A stretch of 64,000 nt of DNA from Gimesia chilikensis (lineage in GTDB: Bacteria; Planctomycetota; Planctomycetia; Planctomycetales; Planctomycetaceae), in NCBI RefSeq assembly GCF_008329715.1, contig NZ_VTSR01000005.1, positions 310,001 to 374,000 of the forward strand. The letters are read 5' to 3'. This document shows, one piece after another, positions 17,407 to 26,265 of this stretch (its first letter is position 1; the number at the start of each line of letters is the position of its first letter). Below the pieces are notes generated by a model, which did not search any database, was not told the origin of the DNA, and saw nothing but the letters and a program-made list of their open reading frames with translations. Both the position numbers and the translations under genes were made by a program.

Positions 17407-18471
17407 ATGGAACAATTGAAAGTCGGCATTATCGGAGCCGGAGGCATCGCCGCCAAAATGCATCTACCGGAACTGCAGACCGTGAGCAACTGCGACGTCC
17501 TGATGCTCGCCGGCCGCAAACAGTCCCGCCTCGAAGTCCTCTGTCGCAAGTTTAACGTTCCCGAATGGACCCACAATTACCAGGACATCATCGACGACGA
17601 GCGCATCAACGCCGTCGCCATCGCCCTACCCCATCCACTGCACGTCGAATGGGGTATCAAAGCCATCCAGGCCGGCAAGCATGTTTACATGCAGAAGCCA
17701 CTCAGCACATCGATGGACGAAGCCGATGCATTTGTGGAAGAAACCGCCAACCACAACCAGACGGTGCTCGCACTCCCCTACATGTCCAACCCGCAGGTGC
17801 TGGCCACCCGCAATTACATTCAGGATGACAAACTCGGCACGATCTCCTCGGCCCAGGCCCGCGCCAGCCATGGGGGACCGGAAGTCTATTACGCCGGCAT
17901 TCAACAGATCCTCGAAGAAAAGCCGTCCGACGACCTCTGGTTCTTCGACGCCGACAAGGCCGACGTCGGCGCCCTGTTCGATATGGGCGTCTACGCCATC
18001 GCGAACCTGGTTGGTACCGTGGGCGCAGTGAAATCGATCACCGCGAAACTGACGACGGTCGCCAAGCCGACCCGCCTGGAAGACACGGCGTCGATGATCC
18101 TCGAATTTGAAAACGGTGCTCTCGGCACCGCGCAGACCGGCTGGTGCGATGCCGCCCGGACCTACGAATTTTCTGTGCATGGCACCCGGGGCAAAATCGT
18201 CAGCTGTCGTCAGCCCAAACTGCTCAGCTATTTTTACCCCAGTTCGGACGTCGACGAAGACCTGCCGCTCGTCGAAGAGTCGATCGACCTCTCGACTTAT
18301 CCCGTACAGAATTCACACCAGCACTGGGCCGCCTGTATCCGCCAGGGAATCCAACCCCCGCTGTCGAACGCCGCCACGGCCCGGCATGTGACCGAAATCC
18401 TGCTCGCCGCCCTCAAATCCTCGCGGGAAAACCGGACGGTGGACATCCAGTCCCGACTCACGATTTACTGA
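17407..18471 (+). CDS. Gfo/Idh/MocA-family oxidoreductase
   Basis: A 354-residue cytoplasmic NAD(P)-dependent oxidoreductase. VGIIGAGGIAAKMHLPEL is the N-terminal Rossmann motif, and GKHVYMQKPLSTS holds the EKP-type catalytic Lys, here QKP. AGRK and the C-terminal sheet domain follow. Length is normal. AGGAG at 17396-17400 favours ATG 17407 over the GTG at 17404. It lies about 100 bases after the methyltransferase and has no signal peptide, unlike the exported relative at 12157. A role in sugar or cyclitol metabolism is likely; the substrate is not known. Confidence 0.88.
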   Translation: MEQLKVGIIGAGGIAAKMHLPELQTVSNCDVLMLAGRKQSRLEVLCRKFNVPEWTHNYQDIIDDERINAVAIALPHPLHVEWGIKAIQAGKHVYMQKPLSTSMDEADAFVEETANHNQTVLALPYMSNPQVLATRNYIQDDKLGTISSAQARASHGGPEVYYAGIQQILEEKPSDDLWFFDADKADVGALFDMGVYAIANLVGTVGAVKSITAKLTTVAKPTRLEDTASMILEFENGALGTAQTGWCDAARTYEFSVHGTRGKIVSCRQPKLLSYFYPSSDVDEDLPLVEESIDLSTYPVQNSHQHWAACIRQGIQPPLSNAATARHVTEILLAALKSSRENRTVDIQSRLTIY

Positions 18472-18642
18472 GATCCAATACGATTCCAGCGGGATTTTGC
18501 CGATTTTGGCAGACTCAGCCGCCGGTACGGTGTCGTTTAAACGCCCGTTTGACTATAAATGGCTGTTGGCAGATTGCATGCCTCTGCCTGCCCCTGATCT
18601 CATATTTCAATTCTCTTTTGATACTTGCTGGGAGTGTTTCCG

Positions 18643-19551
18643 ATGACGGAGCGGTCTGAACTCGTTGAACAGCTTCGCTGGAAAAAAGTTCCTGTTCTCA
18701 ATGACGGGTTTGTCTGCCTGGTCGACGTGATGGGCGACGACAGCTCAATTGTTCAGGCAGCCCGCGTCAGCTACGGAGAAGGGACCAAACGCGTCTCCGA
18801 CGACCGCACACTGATCCGCTATCTCATGCGTCATCGTCACAGCACCCCCTTCGAAATGGCCGAATTGAAGTTCCTCGTGCGTGTTCCGATGGACTGCTGG
18901 CGTCAGTGGATCCGGCACCGGACCGCGAACGTCAACGAGTACAGCACCCGTTATTCGGTCGCCATCGACTCCGCCCAGACCACGCTTCCCGGCGAATGGC
19001 GGACCCAGGCCACCTCGAACCGGCAGGGCAGCGATGCCCCACTCCCCGAGGATGTCGGCGCTCAGCTGACTGCGGAAGAAACCGAATTCCAGGAAAAGGC
19101 CCGCGCCGTCTACGAAGCCCGCCTCGAAGCTGGCGTCGCCCGTGAACAGGCTCGCAAAGACCTGCCCCTGGCAACTTACACCGAAGCCTACTGGAAAATC
19201 GATTTACATAACCTGATTCACTTCCTGAGTTTACGCATGGACTCCCATGCACAGTGGGAGATTCAGGAATACTCACGGGCCATCGGCGAACAGATCGTCA
19301 AACCCCTGTTCCCCGTCGTCTGGGAAGCTTTTGAAGACTATCGCCAGGGAGCCATGTTCCTGACCCGCCTCGATAAAGGGGTTATCGAACGCCTGATGGC
19401 CAAGGCGGCCGCTGAATCGCTGGCTCCGCCATTCTCTTCCGAACTCTTCCTCGAAGTGCAGGATGAGACCTGGAAATCGCTCAAACGCAGCCGGGAACGG
19501 GACGAATGTCAGTCCAAACTGGAGCGGATGGGGATCCTCAAAGCCGAATAA
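18643..19551 (+). CDS. thyX: Flavin-dependent thymidylate synthase
   Basis: ThyX makes dTMP from dUMP with methylene-tetrahydrofolate and FAD, replacing ThyA. The 302-residue product (from ATG 18643) has the diagnostic RHRTANVNEYS at residues 91-101, i.e. RHR, seven residues, then serine. Nearby blocks (LMRHRHSTPFEMAELKF, DSHAQWEIQEYS) are also typical. The protein is longer than the ~220-250 residue bacterial norm, with extra sequence around residues 110-150. GGGAGTG upstream supports ATG 18643; the TTG at 18625 is in frame but overlaps that site. Confidence 0.95.
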   Translation: MTERSELVEQLRWKKVPVLNDGFVCLVDVMGDDSSIVQAARVSYGEGTKRVSDDRTLIRYLMRHRHSTPFEMAELKFLVRVPMDCWRQWIRHRTANVNEYSTRYSVAIDSAQTTLPGEWRTQATSNRQGSDAPLPEDVGAQLTAEETEFQEKARAVYEARLEAGVAREQARKDLPLATYTEAYWKIDLHNLIHFLSLRMDSHAQWEIQEYSRAIGEQIVKPLFPVVWEAFEDYRQGAMFLTRLDKGVIERLMAKAAAESLAPPFSSELFLEVQDETWKSLKRSRERDECQSKLERMGILKAE

Positions 19552-19805
19552 ACGTGCCCGTCTGAACACTTATCGCAGGAAATTCATCGAGTATTTTCCG
19601 CGGTTGGCTTTGCAGAACCTGATGGGTTTGTTATCTTTATCGGTCCCGCTCTGTAGCGCGAGGTCCCTTTGTGCGACCCGTTACAGTCGAATTCGTCTGA
19701 ATTCTCATCTTAGATGAGACCGATTGATAATTAAGTAGATCCCGATTTGAGTGGATCTGTGAACCAGACAATGACAGAAATCAGGAAAAAGAAAAGGTGA
19801 TTTGA

Positions 19806-20003
19806 GTGGTTAAACTTCGGTTACGAGAAAACGAATCTATTCAGGAGGCAGTCAAACGGTTCCGCAAGATTGTTGAACACGCTGGTATCAAAAAAGAAAT
19901 GCGTCGCCGCGAATACTACGAAAAGCCCAGCGATGAAAACCGAAGAAACAGACGACGTGCAGAACGGCGTGCCCGTCTCTCCCGTCTGCAGAACAATCAG
20001 TAA
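19806..20003 (+). CDS. rpsU: 30S ribosomal protein bS21
   Basis: A 65-residue, strongly basic protein beginning [18 protein letters not shown] and continuing with [15 protein letters not shown], the normal bS21 pattern. bS21 sits on the platform of the small subunit and helps mRNA engagement. The start is GTG at 19806 after AAAAGGTGA. The 254 bases upstream hold a perfect 7-bp inverted repeat, CTCATCT-T-AGATGAG (19704-19718), that could be a control site. A strong terminator follows the stop codon. Confidence 0.95.
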   Translation: MVKLRLRENESIQEAVKRFRKIVEHAGIKKEMRRREYYEKPSDENRRNRRRAERRARLSRLQNNQ

Positions 20004-20024
20004 TCACTGAGATCTGACAATACA

Positions 20025-20058
20025 CAAAAAACGCATCCCTTTTCGGATGCGTTTTTTT
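20025..20058 (+). terminator. Rho-independent terminator of rpsU
   Basis: ACGCATCC and GGATGCGT form an 8-bp stem around CTTTTC, preceded by an A-run and followed by seven T. It can work in both directions and so also ends the minus-strand gene at 20067. Confidence 0.9.
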
Positions 20059-20066
20059 ATGCGCCC

Positions 20067-20630
20067 TCAGTTCTCCGATTTCGTTTCAGCCGCCGCGGCT
20101 TCTGCTGCAGCCTGTTTGTCCCTCGACGCCTTTGCCTCGGCTGACTCTGCCGCCTTCTGCTTAACGTGTTCCTTCTGTCCCTTCACGAAAGCGTCCATTC
20201 GCTCCTTCGAAATCCGGGGCATCCCACTGACCGAGCTTCCTTCGGCAGCGGTATCGAACACAATCACCTGGCCATCATTGTCCACCAGCATCCGCAAATG
20301 GTATGTCTTGAAGACGCCTCCCCAGCGATAGTGGTACAGCTTCAGAATCGCCCCTGATTCATCCAGTTCCTCGGAAGGGCTTCCCTGAATCATGCTGGCC
20401 TGGAAGTCTTTGAAAGGCACTTCCCCCGATTTGCCCGCGGTCTCCATCGCAGCGTCGAGATTGTTGAACGTCTTTGCCTGCGAGGTCTTGGCCCGCCATT
20501 CCAGGAGTACCACGCCCAGCAGAATCAGAATGAAGACCCAGGAAATAATCCGCCGCTGGGTGCTGACTTTCTTCTTGGCGGGAGCGGGCTTGGAATCGGG
20601 TGTTTCGGGAGCATCGGGGGTAGAACTCAT
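20067..20630 (-). CDS. Single-pass membrane protein of unknown function
   Basis: A 187-residue protein with a proline/lysine-rich N-terminus, one membrane helix (about residues 28-46, IISWVFILILLGVVLLEW), a mixed domain of ~90 residues, and a lysine/alanine/glutamate-rich helical tail (KQKAAESAEAKASRDK). I do not recognise the middle domain (HYRWGGVFKTYHLRMLVD). AAAGGAAG just upstream fixes ATG 20630 rather than the GTG six bases earlier. The gene follows ispD on the same strand with a ~115-base gap. Its 3' end meets the rpsU terminator. Confidence 0.7.
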   Translation of the reverse strand: MSSTPDAPETPDSKPAPAKKKVSTQRRIISWVFILILLGVVLLEWRAKTSQAKTFNNLDAAMETAGKSGEVPFKDFQASMIQGSPSEELDESGAILKLYHYRWGGVFKTYHLRMLVDNDGQVIVFDTAAEGSSVSGMPRISKERMDAFVKGQKEHVKQKAAESAEAKASRDKQAAAEAAAAETKSEN

Positions 20631-20744
20631 GGTCACTTCCTTTATTGAACGGGGGTCACTCGGTTCAAGTCTAACCCGCCCCTTTCAGAAGCTCAAACAG
20701 AAACCATGGCTTCACACAAGTTTTACCAAACTCACACCCGAGGC

Positions 20745-21515
20745 TTACAGGATCCCTCGCGGCTCCTCATCTGCGAAGGGATGCAGGGCCTGAATTCCCT
20801 TGGGTTTGGGGAGAGCATTGACCAATGCCTCGGCCATTTTGAAGTCGGCGGCCGTCGTGATCTTCTGGTTCAGGGGAGAACCTTCCACAATCGTCACCGC
20901 CTGTCCGATATGTTCTACCAGTTGTGCTTCATCGGTAGGCTGGAAATCGCCCCGCTTCGCATAGGCGTCGAGCAGGATCTGCCGCTGAAAGACCTGCGGA
21001 GTCTGCGCTGCCCAGAGATCGGTACGGTCGACCGTTTCCTGAATCTGCCGATCCTTGCCTGCCCGCTTGAGTGTGCTCGAAACCCGCACAGCAGGAATGA
21101 CGGCATGATGCTTCTCCGCCGCCGCGAAGAGTTCTCCCACCCACTTATCCGTAATTAGCGGTCGGGCGGCATCGTGGATGGCCACGTAATCGATGTCGGC
21201 TTTCACGCGGGCCAGCGCATTCTGTACCGAGTCCGCCCGCTCCTCTCCCCCGGGAACGATTTCGATATCCATGAACGCCAGGTTCGGACGGAACTTCTGC
21301 TTGAACCATTCAATATCATCCGGGGAGACCGAGATAATCAGCTGCTTCACATCTTCGCGGTTGGAAAAGATCTCCGCCGACCGCACCCAGACCGCGCGGC
21401 CTTTCAGATCCATGAAGGGTTTCTTCTGCGGCCCCGAACCCAGGATCTCCGCCCCCTTCGACTGAAACCGGCTGCTCTTTCCTGCTGCTGCCAGGATGAC
21501 TGCAAACGTTGCCAC
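20745..21515 (-). CDS. ispD: 2-C-methyl-D-erythritol 4-phosphate cytidylyltransferase
   Basis: IspD couples methylerythritol phosphate to CTP in the non-mevalonate isoprenoid pathway. The 256-residue product has the N-terminal CTP loop ILAAAGKSSRF, then IHDAARPLIT, LWAAQTPQVFQ, TDEAQLVEH and SPLNQKITTAADF, all matching the family in order. The segment between the CTP loop and the catalytic-type lysine (SKGAEILGSGPQKKPF) is about ten residues longer than in E. coli IspD, so the active-site lid may differ. No ispF is adjacent. A related sugar-nucleotide cytidylyltransferase is the main alternative. Confidence 0.9.
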   Translation of the reverse strand: MATFAVILAAAGKSSRFQSKGAEILGSGPQKKPFMDLKGRAVWVRSAEIFSNREDVKQLIISVSPDDIEWFKQKFRPNLAFMDIEIVPGGEERADSVQNALARVKADIDYVAIHDAARPLITDKWVGELFAAAEKHHAVIPAVRVSSTLKRAGKDRQIQETVDRTDLWAAQTPQVFQRQILLDAYAKRGDFQPTDEAQLVEHIGQAVTIVEGSPLNQKITTAADFKMAEALVNALPKPKGIQALHPFADEEPRGIL

Positions 21516-21934
21516 TGCACTATCCTCTCTGATGTTACTGACATGAAACCGTCTTGCTGTTTCTGAAGTTTAACAAGCCGTAAATCGTCATCCAATAGCG
21601 CGCCCCTGCCAATTTCACCGTCCCCCGTCGAAATCGTTACGATCCCTGCAATCAGCAGTCCACAACCGTTGTCAAAAAACAACACGCGCGCTGCATGATG
21701 CCTTTTCACCACAGACCACGGTGCCGTTTCCAGACATTCCAGACAGCTTTACTTTTCTCAAGCTGTTTGATTTCAGTCACTTAAACAGAGTCCGTCTGAA
21801 TTCCTTAACAGTCTGGCATTGCATTTGTTTAAAAACAGAAGCACTTCGGTCAGACACTCTCACCGTGTTAACAACAGATCGAGGTTCAACATCCTGAGTT
21901 ACCACCTGGTCATCTGGAAATAGAGAAAGTCATT
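21516..21934. other. Intergenic region between divergent ispD and the AAA+ regulator
   Basis: About 420 bases with no supported gene. The promoters of both flanking genes must lie here. I looked for a sigma-54 -24/-12 element: TCTGGCATTGCATT near 21811 has the two halves too close together to count. Confidence 0.5.
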
Positions 21935-23446
21935 ATGGAACTGCCTACACTGATTCTCGTCACACGCGATACTGTCCTACAGCAACAGATCCTGGCACAT
22001 TTCAAGAAAACATTTCATTTGATCATCTGCAGTACTCTGGAAGACTGCCTGGCCAACTGCCGGGAACAGGAGATCGACTCCATTCTCGTCGATCTGCGGT
22101 TCCTGATTTCAGGCGGACACCAGGAAGATCATCTGCTCGAGCAGATTGAACGCCACGCTCCCGAAACCGAACTGATCATGCTGACCGAGGAGGAATGTCC
22201 GGAAATCCTCGAACGTCGAGTCGCCTGCGGCACTCTGAAACACATCAGAGGCTTTGCCAGCGAAGCGGAACTGCTGCTCGATATCGATTCTTTGTTGAAC
22301 CCGGAAGAAAAAGTGCTGGTCAGCGAAACCATGTCCATGAACGCGGGCGCCAACCCCGTCGCATCAACCGGCGGTGGTGCTGGTCGAGGCAGTTCCTCTG
22401 GTTCCCGGCGCAACAGTCAACAGGAGGAGATCCCACTGGAATCGGACACATCCATTCTGCACGGGATTACCCGTCGCTTTGAAACCAGTTCGCATGAGAT
22501 GAAAATCATGCTCAATGAACTGGAGATCGCCGCTCAGCACGATGTCACCGTACTGCTCATCGGGGAAACCGGAGCCGGCAAAACATATCTCTCGCGGCTG
22601 ATTCACGAAGTCTCTCCCCGCCGGGATGAGCCATTTCTGAACGTCGCCTGTGGTGCGCTGCCCAACGACCTGATTGAAAGTGAACTCTTCGGTCACACCC
22701 GTGGTTCGTTTACCAGTGCCCATGCCGATAAGGAAGGTAAGTTTCTCGCTGCCGGCCGGGGTACAATTCTGCTGGACGAAATCGATGTGCTCGGTCCCGA
22801 GCAACAGGTCAAACTGTTACGGGTCATCGAAACCGGCGAGTTCGAACCGATCGGTTCCAATAAGACACACGTCAACCAGGCACGACTCGTCGTGGCCAGC
22901 AACATGGACCTGCAGCCGCTGGTTGAACAGGGCAAATTCCGACCGGACCTTTACTATCGTCTTAACATGCTGAAGTTTGACGTCCTTCCGCTGCGTCGTC
23001 GCAAGTCGGACGTCATCATGCTGGCAACTGGTTTTGTCAAACAGATGTCGACGAAACACAATATCGTGATTGAAGGCATCGACGATGAATTCCTCGACGC
23101 CCTCCACGCCTACCCCTGGCCCGGCAACGTGCGTGAACTGGAAAACGTGATTCGCCGTGCCGTGATTTACTGCCGCGACGGTGTTTTACGCAGAGAGAAT
23201 CTGCCATCGCACATTCTGATGGGACAGGCCGGACCGACCAACGATCCGTCAGTCATCCTGGGTCACCATAAACAGAGCGACTCCGAACGACTGGGCGATC
23301 AGGTCGCGGTTACCGAGAAAGAACTGATCGAACAGGCTCTGTTCAAGAACAACTACAGCCGCACCAACACGGCCAAAACACTGGGCATCAGCCGCGTTAC
23401 GCTGTACAACAAAATGAAGAAGTACGGCATGAGCACAAAAAAATGA
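21935..23446 (+). CDS. NtrC-like AAA+ regulator with degenerate GAFTGA loop
   Basis: The 503-residue protein has an N-terminal receiver-like domain with a candidate phospho-Asp in ILVDLRF, a glycine/serine linker near residues 135-160, an AAA+ domain and a Fis-type helix-turn-helix at the end (NTAKTLGISRVTLYNKMKK). Walker A is GETGAGKT at 210-217 and Walker B ILLDEID. The sigma-54 contact loop, GAFTGA in classic members, reads GSFTSA at 257-262. Since that loop contacts sigma-54, this protein may use it weakly, act without it, or serve another polymerase. No kinase is next to it. The stop codon lies inside the hairpin of a convergent terminator. Confidence 0.88.
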   Translation: MELPTLILVTRDTVLQQQILAHFKKTFHLIICSTLEDCLANCREQEIDSILVDLRFLISGGHQEDHLLEQIERHAPETELIMLTEEECPEILERRVACGTLKHIRGFASEAELLLDIDSLLNPEEKVLVSETMSMNAGANPVASTGGGAGRGSSSGSRRNSQQEEIPLESDTSILHGITRRFETSSHEMKIMLNELEIAAQHDVTVLLIGETGAGKTYLSRLIHEVSPRRDEPFLNVACGALPNDLIESELFGHTRGSFTSAHADKEGKFLAAGRGTILLDEIDVLGPEQQVKLLRVIETGEFEPIGSNKTHVNQARLVVASNMDLQPLVEQGKFRPDLYYRLNMLKFDVLPLRRRKSDVIMLATGFVKQMSTKHNIVIEGIDDEFLDALHAYPWPGNVRELENVIRRAVIYCRDGVLRRENLPSHILMGQAGPTNDPSVILGHHKQSDSERLGDQVAVTEKELIEQALFKNNYSRTNTAKTLGISRVTLYNKMKKYGMSTKK

Positions 23447-23470
23447 TGACACTCGATTGAGTGTCATCAT
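23437..23470 (-). terminator. Rho-independent terminator of the VOC gene, overlapping the end of the AAA+ regulator
   Basis: A perfect 12-bp stem (ATGATGACACTC / GAGTGTCATCAT, loop GATT) at 23443-23470. Read on the minus strand, it is followed by TTTTTT (23442-23437). The plus side lacks a T-run, so it serves the minus-strand gene at 23498. Its stem contains the regulator's stop codon. Confidence 0.85.
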
Positions 23471-23497
23471 GGTTGGCTCGTCTGGATTGGAGATCAA

Positions 23498-24070
23498 TTA
23501 TTTCTTCGGACCGACCAGTTCGACCAGGTTGCCATCGGGATCGCGAACCAGTGCCAGGTAAACCCCTTTAGGGAAACCTTCCGGCAGTGAGATCGGTCCT
23601 TTGGCAATCGGCTTGACGCCGTATGCTTTCGCCCGTTCGAGGGCGGCATTCATGTCTTTGACGTAGAGCGTCAGGTAGCTCACACCCAGAGATGAGTGGA
23701 TGAAGGAGTTGTCGACCTTCTTACCCGGTGCCTCTTTGAACTGCATCAGTTTGACGTTGGTTGCCGTTTTGTCATTCGCCAGCACCAGGGGATACACTTT
23801 GAACGCCTGGTAATCGGACAGACCCGAGTCGCCTCCCATTTCGGGAGTCACTGCGAACATCTCACGTTCCTGCATGCCCAGGGCGTTTTTATAGAACTCG
23901 AGAGATTTCTCCAGGTCGCTGACCACAATCCCAAAGTCGACGGTAGATTTGGCATATTCGACATCCGGCACAGTCTTGCTACTGGCGGCCCACGCGGCGA
24001 TCCCACTGACGATGAACACGATCAACGTCGTACAGATCAGCTCGCGATTCACAAAACTGGGATTCTTCAT
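23498..24070 (-). CDS. Exported VOC-family (glyoxalase-like) protein
   Basis: A 190-residue protein with an N-terminal signal peptide or anchor (LICTTLIVFIVSGIAAWAASS). Two VOC half-units follow, STVDFGIVVSDLEKSLEFY and VSYLTLYVKDMNAALERA, and it closes with VRDPDGNLVELVG. That ending is the classic glyoxalase/dioxygenase C-terminal strand with a metal-ligand Glu. Export makes detoxification of cytoplasmic methylglyoxal unlikely; a periplasmic role is inferred. CAGGAG upstream supports ATG 24070 over the TTG at 24073. It ends at a strong terminator and is monocistronic. Confidence 0.82.
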   Translation of the reverse strand: MKNPSFVNRELICTTLIVFIVSGIAAWAASSKTVPDVEYAKSTVDFGIVVSDLEKSLEFYKNALGMQEREMFAVTPEMGGDSGLSDYQAFKVYPLVLANDKTATNVKLMQFKEAPGKKVDNSFIHSSLGVSYLTLYVKDMNAALERAKAYGVKPIAKGPISLPEGFPKGVYLALVRDPDGNLVELVGPKK

Positions 24071-24286
24071 CAAGCAACTCCTGAATTAAAAAAAGATCAG
24101 ACCTACTCTTCCCCTCGCAGGTCTCTATATATCAGGCTACTTGCATCTGAGGCAGACCTCAAGCCGATCTCATCCCTTTCTGCAAAACTAACTCAATTCC
24201 CCACTTAGTTCAAAAACTGGTCTTGTGATTTCAGGTAGACTCGTTCTACACCACGCAACGATACCCGCCGATCTGTGATTTTTTCG

Positions 24287-24314
24287 TTGAACCACTTCCG
24301 GGAAATGCTATAAC
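24287..24314 (+). promoter_or_regulatory. Likely sigma-70-type promoter of the first beta-propeller gene
   Basis: TTGAAC (24287-24292) and TATAAC (24309-24314) are 16 bases apart, with TGC directly before the -10 (extended -10 form). Transcription would begin about 50 bases before the ATG at 24371. Confidence 0.5.
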
Positions 24315-24370
24315 AGCTGAACACATCCTGCCTGAAAATATGACTATTGTGATTTCGAAAAGGATCCAAG

Positions 24371-25282
24371 ATGAAATCAATACTGCCCGTGCTCACCGGC
24401 TGCCTGATCTGTCTCACTCTCGTTCTCACTCCCGATGCACAGTCCCGCGCGGATGAGAAAAAGCAGACCAACCGCACCCGCTTCTATATCGCCTCCCCCG
24501 AGGGCAAAGATCCCCAGGTGTTTTTCTTCGCGGAAGATTATTACAACACCGGCTCCCCCGCGTTTTCTCCCGATGGTCAGAAGCTCGCCTTCGATGGCTG
24601 GAAATCGCAGGAGGGGGAAAGTTTCTCGAATGTCCACATCATGGTCGTCAACGCAGACGGCTCTGACTTCAAGGTCCTGCGTCCCGGTGCCATGCCCAGC
24701 TGGTCACCCGGCGGGAACCGCATTGCCTTCTCCAAGCCCCCCTACAGTGTCGCGTTGATGGATGCGGATGGCACCAATGAGAAAATCATCGCTGAGCGAG
24801 GCTGGGGCGGACAATGGTCGCCCGATGGAACACGCATCGCCTACTACTACGGCAACAACATCCGCATTTATAACCTGATTGAAGACACGACAACCGAACT
24901 CTTTCCAAACGACGACAATCCTTACGCCAGTTTCACCTGGAACATGACCTGGTCCCCCGACAGCAACTGGATCTGCATTTTGGGCCGACGGGCTGAGGAC
25001 CGGAGTTACGATGTCCTCACCGTCAACACCGCCGGCAGTAAGGCAGGCTATAAAGTTCATTTCAACAGTAAACGCTCTCCTTACCAGGACATGGCCTGGT
25101 CGCCACGGGGAGACCAGATCGTCTTTGGCTCTCCGACCTCGCCCCGACAACTGCTGCAATTCAATCCCGCGGAGGATAAACCACCCACGCCGCTGGACAT
25201 CACCGTGGACGGAAACATCAACGGCGACGTCACCTTTTCCCCCGACGGTCAGCGGCTGCTGTTCAACGCCCGCGATAAATAG
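24371..25282 (+). CDS. Exported PD40/TolB-like beta-propeller protein (copy 1)
   Basis: A 303-residue protein with a signal peptide (LPVLTGCLICLTLVLTPDAQ) and repeated WSPDG/FSPDG blades (AFSPDGQKLAF, WSPDGTRIAY, WSPDSNWICI, FSPDGQRLLF). This is the TolB/WD40-like propeller pattern. Such proteins bind partners in the periplasm; no enzyme motif is visible. It is followed 47 bases later by a close paralogue with the same blade order, so the pair arose by tandem duplication. A promoter with an extended -10 lies upstream. Confidence 0.85.
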   Translation: MKSILPVLTGCLICLTLVLTPDAQSRADEKKQTNRTRFYIASPEGKDPQVFFFAEDYYNTGSPAFSPDGQKLAFDGWKSQEGESFSNVHIMVVNADGSDFKVLRPGAMPSWSPGGNRIAFSKPPYSVALMDADGTNEKIIAERGWGGQWSPDGTRIAYYYGNNIRIYNLIEDTTTELFPNDDNPYASFTWNMTWSPDSNWICILGRRAEDRSYDVLTVNTAGSKAGYKVHFNSKRSPYQDMAWSPRGDQIVFGSPTSPRQLLQFNPAEDKPPTPLDITVDGNINGDVTFSPDGQRLLFNARDK

Positions 25283-25329
25283 TCAGAGCTTTCTTATCTG
25301 CCAAACCCTGTAATCACAGAGAGAATCAT

Positions 25330-26259
25330 ATGCACTCCTATTCCAAACTGCTGACACTCATCTGTACGATCGGCCTCATCTGCCAGGCTGGTCTCTCCAG
25401 TTACGCAGACGAAAAAACGAACGTCAAACGCGTGCGCTTTTATCAGGTCGCACCTGAGGGAGGCGCAGCGAAACTGTTCCTTGTGCCCGGTGAATACCAT
25501 ACCGCCGGCTCTCCGGTCTTCTCGCCCGACGGCACGAAGTTCGCCTTTGACGGCCGTAAATCACAGCAGGGAGAATCATTCTCGGACGGTAAGGTCATGG
25601 TCTGTAACGCGGATGGCAGCCAGTTGAACGCAATCGGATCAGGCGTCATGCCCAGCTGGTCACCCGCCGGAAACCGCATTGCCTGCTCCAGCATTTCACA
25701 CCGAGGCGCCGCCCTGATGCACGCAGACGGCACCAGTCGGGAACTGATCGTCCCGGATAGCTGGGGCGCACAGTGGTCGCCGGATGGCAGAAAAATCGCC
25801 TACACCTTTTACGGTCCCGGGGGCGTCACCATCCAGGTCTATGATCTGATCGAAGGCACAAAAATCAGCCTCTTCTCCCTGGGAGATGCGCCCTACAACA
25901 GCATCTACTGGAACATGGCCTGGTCGCCCGATAGTAACTGGCTCTGCTTCAAAGGTCGCAGATCAGACAACGGCACCTTCGACATCGCCACGATCAACGC
26001 CGCCGGCAAAGACGCCGGATATAAGGTGCACTTCAACAGTGACAAAGCCCCCTACGCCGACATGGCCTGGGATCCGCAGGGAGACCGCATCGTCTTCGGC
26101 TCGGGAACCAAGCCGGGAAAACTCATGCAGTTCAATCCCGCGGAAGACAAAGCCCCCACCCCGATCGACATCCAGGTCAAAGGCGACATCATCGGCGACG
26201 TCTGCTTCAGCCCCGACGGACAGAGCCTCGTCTTCAACGTCAGCGGGACGGAGGAGTAA
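25330..26259 (+). CDS. Exported PD40/TolB-like beta-propeller protein (copy 2)
   Basis: A 309-residue paralogue of the preceding gene, matching along the whole length (shared blocks PSWSPAGNRIA versus PSWSPGGNRIA, GYKVHFNS, LMQFNPAEDK versus LLQFNPAEDK). It has its own signal peptide ending near SSYA. The most variable part is the N-terminal strand and the loop after the first blade. It converges on the M56 gene with only six bases between stop codons and no visible terminator, so the two messages may overlap at their ends. The role is unknown. Confidence 0.85.
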   Translation: MHSYSKLLTLICTIGLICQAGLSSYADEKTNVKRVRFYQVAPEGGAAKLFLVPGEYHTAGSPVFSPDGTKFAFDGRKSQQGESFSDGKVMVCNADGSQLNAIGSGVMPSWSPAGNRIACSSISHRGAALMHADGTSRELIVPDSWGAQWSPDGRKIAYTFYGPGGVTIQVYDLIEGTKISLFSLGDAPYNSIYWNMAWSPDSNWLCFKGRRSDNGTFDIATINAAGKDAGYKVHFNSDKAPYADMAWDPQGDRIVFGSGTKPGKLMQFNPAEDKAPTPIDIQVKGDIIGDVCFSPDGQSLVFNVSGTEE

Positions 26260-26265
26260 AGTGAG

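Noticed and set aside
20660-20690. tRNA-like T-arm sequence (GGTTCAAGTC)
   Set aside because: The flanking bases do not pair and no acceptor, D or anticodon arm can be drawn.
21805-21830. Possible sigma-54 promoter (TGGCATTGCA)
   Set aside because: The GG and GC elements are about 5 bases apart instead of 10, so it cannot be a -24/-12 site.
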